This document shows positions 36,134 through 44,076 of a stretch of DNA of 44,076 nucleotides, piece after piece. Under the pieces are notes generated by a model. That model worked only from the letters and a program-made list of their open reading frames with translations. It ran no database searches and was not told the DNA's origin. The position numbers and the translations under genes are program-made. This DNA comes from Nitrospira sp. (GTDB lineage: Bacteria; Nitrospirota; Nitrospiria; SBBL01; JAADHI01), in the NCBI GenBank assembly GCA_027020665.1, contig JALUVJ010000038.1:1-44076 (forward strand), written 5' to 3'. Positions within the stretch are counted from its first letter, which is position 1, and every line of letters begins with the position of its first letter.

Positions 36134-36505
36134 ATGTTGATTGAGGAAAAAGACAGCTTTGCTTTTCCCTTCGGCATCGACGAGGCGGGACGGGTCGGTA
36201 TCAGCGGCGGGGATGACGCCATCCGTGGAAAAATCATTCAAGTCTTGTTTACCGCGCCGGGGGAGCGCGTGAATCTACCGACTTTTGGCTGCGGTCTCTT
36301 CAACCTGGTCTTTGAGCCGAATAACACCGTGCTCGCGACGGCGATGGAATTCACCGTCGGACAGGCGCTCACACGCTGGTTGGACGATGACATTATTGTT
36401 GACGGCGTCGATGTCAGTTCTGAAGAGGAGACCGTCACGATTGAAATCGCTTATACGAAAAAGGCCGATTTATCGAAAAAGCAAGTGCGCATTCATTTTA
36501 AATAA
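36134..36505 (+). CDS. gp25/GPW-like baseplate wedge protein (Afp9-like)
   Basis: DDAIRGKIIQVLFTAPGERVNLPTFGCGLFNLVFEPNNTVLATAMEFTVGQALTRWLDD is the gp25-like motif. Confidence 0.94.
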   Translation: MLIEEKDSFAFPFGIDEAGRVGISGGDDAIRGKIIQVLFTAPGERVNLPTFGCGLFNLVFEPNNTVLATAMEFTVGQALTRWLDDDIIVDGVDVSSEEETVTIEIAYTKKADLSKKQVRIHFK

Positions 36506-36514
36506 AAGGGTGAG

Positions 36515-38074
36515 ATGATGGCCGAAATCAAAAAATCAACAGGACGCGCAAGCATTGACTACATGGCGCGGGATTACGACAGCCTGCTCAAGTCGATGCT
36601 GGATCAAATTCCGGCAAAGCTGCCCGAATGGAAGACGTACGAATCCGAGGCGGATTTTGGCCGCGTTATGCTTGAACTCTTTGCCCACATGGGCGACATC
36701 CTGAGTTATTATCAGGATCGTGCGGTCAACGAAAGTTTTCTCAGCACCGCACAAACGCGCCGCAGCATCATTCAACACTTGCGACTCATCGGCTACAAAT
36801 TGGCCACCGCCGCCCCGGCTTCTGCGGCATTAACGCTCACGCTTCCCGATACCTGCAATGACATCATCAGTATTCAAAAAGGGGACGCCTTTGCCACAAA
36901 GAGTCAACCCGACACCCCCGGCGTGCGCTTTGAATATACGCGCGAAGTCACGATGGATGTTGATTGCAGCACACTAACACCCGTCGGCGGCAGGAAAATC
37001 ATCGAAAATATTCCCGTCGAAGAAGGTCGGCTGATTAAAGACGAAGTTCTGGGCACTTCGGACGGCAGCATCAATCAACAATATATGCTGGTTCATGCCG
37101 GACTCATTTTAAGATCGCCGGGCCAAGGCTCACAGGTTCAGAAAGACATCATTTTGCTCACGGAATTGGGCGGACTCATCGAAGAATGGACGTTACGGGA
37201 AAGCCTATCTTTCAGCCGTGAGGGGCAACAGGATTATGTGATTCAAATTGACGAAAATGATCAAGCCGCGGTGATGTTCGGTGACGGCGCTTTTGGCGCG
37301 ATTCCCCCGCCCGGTGCGGAAATCCGTGTGAGCTATCGGGTCGGCGGAGGATTGAAAGGCAATGTGCCGGCGAACACGATTCAAACAATTGTGGATGCCC
37401 CGCAGTTGTCTTTGATCGGGGCGAAGGTGACAAATGCCGAGGCGGCCACCGGCGGCGCAGAACGGGAAACGATCGAAAATGCCGTGCGTGCCGCGCCGAG
37501 TGTCTTCCGCTCCCTCAAACGGGCGGTGACGGCGGACGATTACGAGGCGCTCGCGCTTGAATTTACGGGCGTCGGCAAAGTCCGGGCCGAGGGCAGCAAT
37601 TGGAATACCGTGACGCTCTTTGTCGCACCCGAGGGCGGCGGCCATGTGAGCGACGTATTGGAAGCCGATCTGCTCGCCTATTTTGAAGACAAACGACCGG
37701 TTTCCACGCTCATCGAAATCCAGGATGTGGATTATGTGCGGATCTACGTTACGGCGGAAGTCGATGTCGAAAGCTATTATTCCGCTAACGAAATCCGGGA
37801 AAAGGTCGAAGAGGCTGTCGCCGCGCTGCTCGCTTTTGACGCCGTGGATTTTGCGCAGACGCTTTATCTTAGCAAGTTTTATGAAGCCATCGAAGCCATT
37901 GATGGCGTGAAAGGGGTGAATATTTCGGAGTTTCGCACTGATGAGGAAGCGGCGGACATCATCCATGTGGAAGGAAAAATCGTGCTCGGCAGTAATGAAA
38001 TTCCCGAGATCCCTGCGGCAACGGCGGATTACGCCAAGGGGGCAAGGGTCGTCACCTCCGGAGGAAGCCTTTGA
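36515..38074 (+). CDS. Baseplate protein J/gp6-like (Afp11-like)
   Basis: IDYMARDYDSLLKSMLDQIPAKLPEWKTYESEADFGRVMLELFAHMGDILSYYQDRAVNESFLSTAQTRRSIIQHLRLIGYKL...APSVFRSLKRAVTADDYEALALEFTGVGKVRA. Confidence 0.95.
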   Translation: MMAEIKKSTGRASIDYMARDYDSLLKSMLDQIPAKLPEWKTYESEADFGRVMLELFAHMGDILSYYQDRAVNESFLSTAQTRRSIIQHLRLIGYKLATAAPASAALTLTLPDTCNDIISIQKGDAFATKSQPDTPGVRFEYTREVTMDVDCSTLTPVGGRKIIENIPVEEGRLIKDEVLGTSDGSINQQYMLVHAGLILRSPGQGSQVQKDIILLTELGGLIEEWTLRESLSFSREGQQDYVIQIDENDQAAVMFGDGAFGAIPPPGAEIRVSYRVGGGLKGNVPANTIQTIVDAPQLSLIGAKVTNAEAATGGAERETIENAVRAAPSVFRSLKRAVTADDYEALALEFTGVGKVRAEGSNWNTVTLFVAPEGGGHVSDVLEADLLAYFEDKRPVSTLIEIQDVDYVRIYVTAEVDVESYYSANEIREKVEEAVAALLAFDAVDFAQTLYLSKFYEAIEAIDGVKGVNISEFRTDEEAADIIHVEGKIVLGSNEIPEIPAATADYAKGARVVTSGGSL

Positions 38075-40572
38075 GCCTGCGCCTGAATCGAATTAGGGCC
38101 ACACCGCACCCCTACGGGAACCGGATTGAACTGTCGTGGGAAAACCCGGATGCCGCGCAATTCCCGGGTCTGCGCATTATGCGTCGTGAGCGAAGCTATC
38201 CCACAGGCCCGGAAGACGGGGACTTTGTCGCAGAAGCCGAGGATTTCACGAGCATCTCCGATGGGCCGCTGAAGGCGGAAACCGTTTATTATTACGCGCT
38301 TTTTCCCTATCGCAAGGATCCGCCGGAATATGAAATCGACAAGCAAAATCGCGTGTCGGCCATGGCGACCGGTCCGAACAATTCGGCCGGACAGATGTAT
38401 GATTTGCTTCCGGGGATTTATCACCGCTACGACACGGCCCTAGCGAAAAACCCTCCGCCGGACATGTTGACGCTTGACAAAAAACGCGGTCAACTCCGCC
38501 GGTTTTTGGATCTGCCGGGCGGGCAATTGGATCAATGGCTCAGCTTCGCGAAAACCGTCCCGGATTTTGCGGATGTGCAAAACGTTGACGGCGCACTTCT
38601 TCCCCTGCTTGCCGAATGGATCGGCTGGCGCACGGACAATCGTCTGGAATATGATGCCCAGCGCAACGAACTGCGCGATGCGGTGTCCGTTTATCAAACC
38701 GTCGGACTGATTCCTTCGGTTGAAGCCACGGTGAAGCGTATTTTGGGATGGGAGAGCCGGGCGAAGGAATTTGTGCACAATGTTGCAAGATCCAATCAAG
38801 CCGAACGTTTGAATATCTGGATAAAACGGGAACGCAGTGCGGGACTTTGGTCAAATGCCGTTGAGCCCTTTTCTTTAGGTTTTGCCTACGACGGCCGCCC
38901 GTCTTCCGTCATCGACAACACAGGCACGCGCCGGTTTTTCTTCCATACACTCAGAAACGGACGTTGGGATCTGTGGTTTAAAACCCTTTCTGTTTTTGAC
39001 ATCCCGGGCACTTTTGAAGACAGCCTGAATGACGAAAGCATGACTTACGCGCTGCAACAAGCCTTTGAAGGCGCAGGTTACACACTTTCCTTGAATGCCC
39101 GGGTGATTAAAAATGAAGACGAATGGCTGATTCAAGATCTTGAAAACCACGAACGCTATACCGTCTTGCCCGGCGTTGGACAACTCGATGTCACCCGTTG
39201 GTCGCCCAGCAAGCGCATCACAAACGGTCCGCGCATTGACAAACACCCCACGGCCGTGGTGAAAGGCGATGCCCTGTGGTTATTTTGGGATTCATTCGAT
39301 GCAACAAATAAACAGCATCAAATTCATTATCAAATTTATGAAGCGGGCGTATGGACTGAAGCGCAAGTTTTTGGCGACCCTGCGGCTTCACAAAAACGCC
39401 CCTTTGCGATCATTGACCATACCAACCACCTCTGGCTTTTTTGGCTCGAAAAAAAGGGGGAAACCTGGCAGATTAAATTCCTGCGACAGGAAAACAATCG
39501 TTGGAATATTGCCGCAGCTCACACCATGCCCACGGATGCGGGCGAAGATCCCGTCGTGCAGACCGACCTTTTTGTCTTTTTTCAGCCGGGCACAGCATCC
39601 GGCGACGGTGCGCCCAAAATTTGGGTCTTCTGGACACGAAAGGTCAAAACGGGCCAGCCCAATCAAACCCGCTGGGAAATCGCCTATCGTATCGCCGCGA
39701 ACATTGATCCCAACACCTTTACCTGGATACATAGCTGGAGTGAAGCTTTTCCGGATCACTTCACCGTCGATACCACGGTCTTGCCCGTCGTCACGGATTT
39801 TTTGACCTGGTACGTCAATCGCCCACCGGACTGGAGTCCGGTGTTTACGCTTTCAAAACCCACAGCCGATGATCAAGACCGAGAACCTGCGCTCTTTTTG
39901 AATGCCGCAGGTGAAATGGAACTCTATTGGAGTTCAAACCGCAATCAAAGCTGGTCGATTTGGCGCGGCATCCTGCGGGATACGCCCGTGCCGAGTGTGG
40001 ACAATATCGAGCAGATCACAGAGAACCCCTATTCTCAACGTGATCCATTTCCTTTTTTGATCGACGGGATTACACGGCTCACCTATCATTCCAATGAAGC
40101 GCTGGGCTATGCAAGCGAGGTCTACGGCGCGACGGAAACCGTCGATTTGCGCTATTCGGGCACCACTTCGGTCGATACCAAAAACTTAGCAAAAATTGCA
40201 AAACGCGGCAGCTATGATGATTTTCAACGCTATACCTATGACACGGGCCCGGAGGGCAAACCCGATCCGGAGACCTGGTATGCACGGGACACCATCGGCA
40301 TCTATTTAAGTCCCGATACCGAAGACACATCACGCATTCGGCAAAACCAAAGGATGATCGAAAACATCCTGAGAGAATTTCTACCGATTCAGATCCGCGC
40401 CGTGTTTATCATCGCGCCCACGATTTATAAAGAGTACATCTACACGACGGACTTCCCGGCCTTCGTCCCGCAGCGCAGGCTCAGTGATCTTATGTTGGAT
40501 GCCGCTATTCCGGAGAGGGTGTCTGGTGTGGCGGATGCCTCTACAGATTTTGTGCCGGAAGGAGGAGAATAA
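38071..40572 (+). CDS. gpI-like baseplate/tail protein with FN3-like N-terminus and candidate beta-propeller insertion
   Basis: TTG start overlapping upstream stop; MYDLLPGIYHRYDTA...RRFLDLPGGQLDQW...LLPLLAEWIGWRTD...AVSVYQTVGLIPSVEATVKRILGW (gpI-like); repeated WLFW/WVFW/LYW units; C-terminal ILREFLPIQIRAVFII. Confidence 0.85.
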   Translation: MSLRLNRIRATPHPYGNRIELSWENPDAAQFPGLRIMRRERSYPTGPEDGDFVAEAEDFTSISDGPLKAETVYYYALFPYRKDPPEYEIDKQNRVSAMATGPNNSAGQMYDLLPGIYHRYDTALAKNPPPDMLTLDKKRGQLRRFLDLPGGQLDQWLSFAKTVPDFADVQNVDGALLPLLAEWIGWRTDNRLEYDAQRNELRDAVSVYQTVGLIPSVEATVKRILGWESRAKEFVHNVARSNQAERLNIWIKRERSAGLWSNAVEPFSLGFAYDGRPSSVIDNTGTRRFFFHTLRNGRWDLWFKTLSVFDIPGTFEDSLNDESMTYALQQAFEGAGYTLSLNARVIKNEDEWLIQDLENHERYTVLPGVGQLDVTRWSPSKRITNGPRIDKHPTAVVKGDALWLFWDSFDATNKQHQIHYQIYEAGVWTEAQVFGDPAASQKRPFAIIDHTNHLWLFWLEKKGETWQIKFLRQENNRWNIAAAHTMPTDAGEDPVVQTDLFVFFQPGTASGDGAPKIWVFWTRKVKTGQPNQTRWEIAYRIAANIDPNTFTWIHSWSEAFPDHFTVDTTVLPVVTDFLTWYVNRPPDWSPVFTLSKPTADDQDREPALFLNAAGEMELYWSSNRNQSWSIWRGILRDTPVPSVDNIEQITENPYSQRDPFPFLIDGITRLTYHSNEALGYASEVYGATETVDLRYSGTTSVDTKNLAKIAKRGSYDDFQRYTYDTGPEGKPDPETWYARDTIGIYLSPDTEDTSRIRQNQRMIENILREFLPIQIRAVFIIAPTIYKEYIYTTDFPAFVPQRRLSDLMLDAAIPERVSGVADASTDFVPEGGE

Positions 40573-40575
40573 AGG

Positions 40576-41106
40576 ATGGAAAACATCGTTTCGGGAATCA
40601 AAGGCATCTACCGCGATATTCTACACGATGCCGAAGGCCGGGTCATTGAAGACCGCGGCTGGCGCAGCAATACCATATTGGACGGCTGCCGATTGTTGCT
40701 GGCAGGGTTTATGATGAATGAAACGGCGGCAGGCATTACAGGGCTGGGTGTCGGGCAAGGGGAGGCACGCTGGGATACGGAGGGCGTTCCGACGCCTCAT
40801 CCGGGCACAACCACGGGCCTGCTTAATCGCTACAATCCCTTGATTCCTTTTTCGGAACTGGATGTCGTTTACCTGGATCAAAACGATCAAGTGATTGTAG
40901 GACCCGGCAGCCGTTTGCAAATCACCGCGACGCTGAATCCCGGCTACCCTGCGCCGACCGCACCCTTAACGCACTATCCATTGAGAGAATTCGGACTGTT
41001 TGCCGATTTGGACGGGACAGAAGTGATGATCAACAACATTCGGCATCCCGTGCTGCACAAAGAAGAAACCTCAACTTTGATTCGCGTGATCCGTTTGTAT
41101 TTTTAG
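40576..41106 (+). CDS. Fibre-like eCIS accessory protein A (176 aa)
   Basis: IKGIYRDILHDAEGRVIEDRGWRSNTILDGCRLLLAGFM...PLREFGLFADLDGTEVMINNIRHPVLHKEETSTLIRVIRLYF; paralogous to 42844-43821. Confidence 0.72.
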   Translation: MENIVSGIKGIYRDILHDAEGRVIEDRGWRSNTILDGCRLLLAGFMMNETAAGITGLGVGQGEARWDTEGVPTPHPGTTTGLLNRYNPLIPFSELDVVYLDQNDQVIVGPGSRLQITATLNPGYPAPTAPLTHYPLREFGLFADLDGTEVMINNIRHPVLHKEETSTLIRVIRLYF

Positions 41107-41138
41107 TTTTTCAGTTGTTTGGATAAAGAGGAGGCATC

Positions 41139-42428
41139 ATGGGTAATTTTTCCAGAGACACATTTGATCGATTAAAACACTATGTCGGTGTGCGACTACA
41201 GCAAGGCGTCCCCATTGTTGACGCGGACTGGAATGAACTTGAAGACATCCGGCGATACGAACTTCAGGCCTTTTTAAATTGGTTTGTCGGAAACGGCGTT
41301 CCGGATGGAAACGACGGCTTTAATATTGAAGCCGTCGGAGACCCAAATGATCTATTGATTCGCGGGGGAGACGGCACAGCCGAAGGGGCAGGCCGTCTCC
41401 TGATTGAAGGCTTAGATGTGTTGAATGAGAGTGACATGCGCTACACGGCGCAACCGCTTTACAACAACCCGGCTCTGGCCGCCGAATGGGGTGTTGATCC
41501 CATTCCACCGCTTACCACGCCTGCGGGAAACCGGAGCGATTTGATTTATATTGACGTGTGGGAACGTGAGGTCGATTCGACTGAAGATCCGAATTTGATC
41601 AACCCCGCCATTGGCGTCGAAACCTGTGTGCGCATTAAACGTGAGTGGGCCGTGCGAATGCTTGAAAACACAAGCAGCTTGCCCGCTGCGGTGCCGGCGC
41701 ACGTTTTTTATCCTTTGGCGCAAATCAACCGGATCGGGGGTTCGCCGACGATTCTGTCCAGACAGATTTCCGACCGGCGGCAAAAAAACATCAATCTTGC
41801 AAATCTCGTTTCAGAGATCGCCGCAGCGCGGGGCACAGCAGGCAGTCTGGATGCGCGTTTAGATGTCGCATTGGCCGGCAACGGCCAACTCAATGCAAAT
41901 ATTGTCGGAAACAGCCATATCAGAACGGATGCCGCCATTGCCGAAAATAAAGTACGTTTCAATGGATCGGGCCATGATCATAGCGGCGGTGCCAACGGTC
42001 AATTGATCGATACGTCCGGTTTGGCGAACAATGCAGTCACCTCTTCAAAAATCAATTTTGAAACCGTAAACAGCGGCAGCGAGGCGGATATTCCTTCGGG
42101 GAGCACACGGCAGGTTCTTGTCGAACAAAATTCCGAGCCGGGCAAAAAAATCTACCTGCCGAGCATTGCGGTTACCAATGTTGATGGCTCGGGTCTTGCG
42201 CAAGTGACGTATAACCTGATCTACTGGCGGACAAGTGCATCAAGCAAATACGACGTCTATTTACTGATCAATCACCTTGAGGCCGCCGGCAACAGTACGG
42301 CGGAAGTCGATGTTATTTGGGCCGTCTACACCTTTGGGCAGTTAGGAGGCCCTATTCAGTTAGAAGGGCCTATTCAGTTAGAAGGGCCTATTGAGTTGGG
42401 AGGCCCTATTACGGAACTGAGCAGTTAG
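41139..42428 (+). CDS. DUF6519-like eCIS-associated protein
   Basis: MGNFSRDTFDRLKHYVGVRLQQGVPIVDADWNELEDIRRYELQAFLNWFVGNGVPDGNDGF... DLIYIDVWEREV; C-terminus ends in GGPIQLEGPIQLEGPIELGGPI repeats. Confidence 0.82.
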   Translation: MGNFSRDTFDRLKHYVGVRLQQGVPIVDADWNELEDIRRYELQAFLNWFVGNGVPDGNDGFNIEAVGDPNDLLIRGGDGTAEGAGRLLIEGLDVLNESDMRYTAQPLYNNPALAAEWGVDPIPPLTTPAGNRSDLIYIDVWEREVDSTEDPNLINPAIGVETCVRIKREWAVRMLENTSSLPAAVPAHVFYPLAQINRIGGSPTILSRQISDRRQKNINLANLVSEIAAARGTAGSLDARLDVALAGNGQLNANIVGNSHIRTDAAIAENKVRFNGSGHDHSGGANGQLIDTSGLANNAVTSSKINFETVNSGSEADIPSGSTRQVLVEQNSEPGKKIYLPSIAVTNVDGSGLAQVTYNLIYWRTSASSKYDVYLLINHLEAAGNSTAEVDVIWAVYTFGQLGGPIQLEGPIQLEGPIELGGPITELSS

Positions 42429-42439
42429 GAGGACCTATT
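42339..42439 (+). repeat. 18-bp tandem repeat (cagttaggaggccctatt-type), four contiguous units plus one at 42422-42439 that is the RBS of the next gene
   Basis: Units 42339-42356, 42357-42374, 42375-42392, 42393-42410, 11-nt spacer, 42422-42439 immediately before ATG 42440. Confidence 0.92.
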
Positions 42440-42847
42440 ATGGATCAGAGAAGAGTCATTTGGAAAAAGCTAAAATCAGAAGGCATTATCGATTCCGACA
42501 ATCCCAGGGTTCAGGAATTCGTCACGTTTTTGCGGGAGAATCCCGATCTGTGCTGGAAAGACTTGGTGCCTGCGTTCCGGAAAGATTTTTACGACTGCTT
42601 CGATGCGATCACTCCCGTCTTAACAAAGATTAAAGACCCGATGGTGCAGGCCTCCATCGTGACGCTTGCCGATCCGAAGAAACCGAAAGAACGTAAACTT
42701 TTGGAAGAGATGGCAAAAGAAGTCGATCCCGAGCAAGATCAGGTCACGGCAAAACTACTGGCCTTGACCAAGAATCAAAAAGTAAAAAACACTTTAAAAC
42801 AGAAATCCATGCCGGCGCATCTCAAAGTGCATCTCAAAAAGAAATGA
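42440..42847 (+). CDS. Lys-rich helical eCIS-associated protein of unknown function (135 aa)
   Basis: ATG preceded by taggagg-acctatt; MDQRRVIWKKLKSEGIIDSDNPRVQEFVTFLRENPDLCWKDLVPAFRKDFYDCF...HLKVHLKKK. Confidence 0.72.
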   Translation: MDQRRVIWKKLKSEGIIDSDNPRVQEFVTFLRENPDLCWKDLVPAFRKDFYDCFDAITPVLTKIKDPMVQASIVTLADPKKPKERKLLEEMAKEVDPEQDQVTAKLLALTKNQKVKNTLKQKSMPAHLKVHLKKK

Positions 42848-43821
42848 GTTTTCAGATGAGAGAAGCTGCCATGAAGACCGCGATAATAGGTCGCTACCGG
42901 GATGTGTGCCATGATGCGCAAGGCCGCAAGCTTTGGGACAGCGGATGGCAAAACAACCTCGTTGTTCAATCCTGCTATATCCTATTAGCCGCATTGATGA
43001 AACGCGAAACGGGCATTTCCGGAATATTGTACTGGGCCGTCGGCACGGGAGATCCCGGATGGGACCGCCTGATGCCCGGCCCCGTACCTGCCGATACCCA
43101 ATTGCGCAACGAAATTGCCCGTCTCCCTATGGACATGAGCCGGATTGTCTATCTTGACAATGAAAACGCCGTGAGCGAAAGTCCCACAAATCGTCTCGAA
43201 ATCAGAGCAAGCTTCAATGCCGATGCATTGGGGTTTGAAGGCCCTCAGCCTTTACGGGAGTTCGGCCTGTTTGGCGGGGATGCCGCAGATGCGGCAGGCA
43301 GCGGCATCATGATCAACTACGTCATCCATCCCCAAATCCCCTTGTCTGCCGACATGTCGCTCACACGCACCCTGCATCTGAGCTTTGGCGGCGGGGCACA
43401 ACTTGGTGATGGCATGAGCGGTTTTGCCGCAAGGCTGCCCGTGATCAGCATTGACGGGGTGGGTGAACAATTTTCAAGGGTGCTCAATGCTGCGGGGGTG
43501 AATACTCTGGACGACTTACTCCAAATCGATCCCCTTCAGCCGCTCGAAAACATTCCGGCGGTCAAACTGCGGGAGTTTCGCGCCAAAGCAAGAATCGTTA
43601 CAGGGTTTCGAGCGAACTTAAGCCCTTTTAGCGCCCTTTTTGAGCGCAGCATCAGCGCGCTCTTGCAAACAAACCCGGAAGAACTGGCGGCCGAAACCGA
43701 CTCACCCACTGTAACACCGGAACGTGTTGTCCGGATGCAAGAGGCCTTGGCCATCTTGCAAGTTGCGCTGGATGATGCGGTTTTGCAGGAAATAAACATG
43801 GCCGGTCTGTTAGTCGCTTAA
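42844..43821 (+). CDS. Fibre-like eCIS accessory protein B with C-terminal helix-hairpin-helix-like region
   Basis: GRYRDVCHDAQGRKLWDSGWQNNLVVQSCYILLAALM...PLREFGLFGGDA...MINYVIHPQIPLSADMSLTRTLHLSF paralogous to protein A; C-terminal ISIDGVGEQFSRVLNAAGVNTLDDLLQIDPLQPLENIPAVKLREFRAKARIVTGF. Confidence 0.78.
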   Translation: MSFQMREAAMKTAIIGRYRDVCHDAQGRKLWDSGWQNNLVVQSCYILLAALMKRETGISGILYWAVGTGDPGWDRLMPGPVPADTQLRNEIARLPMDMSRIVYLDNENAVSESPTNRLEIRASFNADALGFEGPQPLREFGLFGGDAADAAGSGIMINYVIHPQIPLSADMSLTRTLHLSFGGGAQLGDGMSGFAARLPVISIDGVGEQFSRVLNAAGVNTLDDLLQIDPLQPLENIPAVKLREFRAKARIVTGFRANLSPFSALFERSISALLQTNPEELAAETDSPTVTPERVVRMQEALAILQVALDDAVLQEINMAGLLVA

Positions 43822-43950
43822 ACCAACAATCTAATTCGCACTGAAAATGCATTGGAAGCGCAACGCGTGCCGTTAAAAGGGTGGGTATGCTCAGCTCAAG
43901 GGGGGTGTGCCGACAGTAAGCGACGAAGGGCTTTGTAAACCTGTTTGGTC

Positions 43951-43974
43951 GCCCCAAAAGGTCTTTTTGGGGGC
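43951..43974. terminator. Weak candidate hairpin downstream of eCIS operon
   Basis: gccccaaaa-ggtct-ttttgggggc; about 8-bp stem but no trailing T-tract. Confidence 0.3.
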
Positions 43975-44076
43975 ATTGCTGAGTCCTCCGGCCGGGCTGA
44001 TTGGGCCGAATGCAATACTTGCATTCGTAAAGATGGATACCGAATTTTCGCCGGAATCGGCCAAATACAGTAGGTT

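Noticed and set aside
37205-37966. 253-aa minus-strand ORF opposite the gpJ-like gene
   Set aside because: Antisense shadow; plus strand encodes a well-supported baseplate J protein.
42339-42439. Tandem repeats as a CRISPR array
   Set aside because: Units are 18 bp, contiguous, without spacers, and in frame with the preceding gene.
23290-43821. Interpretation as a prophage (Mu/P2-like)
   Set aside because: No capsid, portal, terminase, protease, lysis, integrase or packaging genes in the run; the DUF4157, DUF4255 and AAA+ ATPase genes point to eCIS.
23290-43821. Interpretation as a type VI secretion system
   Set aside because: No TssJ/L/M membrane complex, ClpV or Hcp/TssB-TssC pair; the sheath is the single-gene phage/eCIS type.

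Overview
The window is a chromosomal segment of an unidentified Gram-negative-type bacterium. The left half (about 1-22.9 kb) holds housekeeping and envelope genes: an M1 aminopeptidase fragment, a receiver-AraC regulator, a large TPR/TonB gene set, IHF/HU, a MerR regulator, tRNA-Pro(GGG), a XerC/D recombinase, endonuclease III, a PDZ protein, ComEC, DUF192, a porin/PBP-like/GGDEF-EAL operon, an SpmA-SpmB-like fusion, a pentapeptide-repeat membrane protein, Lgt and a DEDD exonuclease. The right half (23290-43821) is one uninterrupted plus-strand run of about 18 genes encoding an extracellular contractile injection system (eCIS; Afp/PVC-like phage-tail-derived particle). It includes sheath, tube, a gp51-like baseplate protein, a DUF4255/Pvc16-like cap, an AAA+ ATPase, a DUF4157 effector, a CIS_tube/Afp7-like protein, a LysM/gpX-like adaptor, gpD hub, gpV spike, gp25, gpJ, a gpI fused to a propeller-like region, DUF6519-like and paralogous fibre-like proteins. 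No capsid, portal, terminase or lysis genes are visible. Main observations: (i) the DUF4157 protein carries a second C-terminal HExxH domain resembling M35/aspzincin metallopeptidases, making it a candidate cargo toxin; (ii) the gpI-like baseplate protein carries a candidate beta-propeller insertion and no separate Afp13-type fibre is visible; (iii) an 18-bp tandem repeat at the 3' end of the DUF6519-like gene matches the ribosome-binding site of the next gene; (iv) a near-consensus sigma-54 -24/-12 element lies upstream of the eCIS operon; (v) a family of intergenic palindromes sharing an AAATC...GATTT core is scattered through the left half. Family assignments come from motif recognition by eye; no database search was run.
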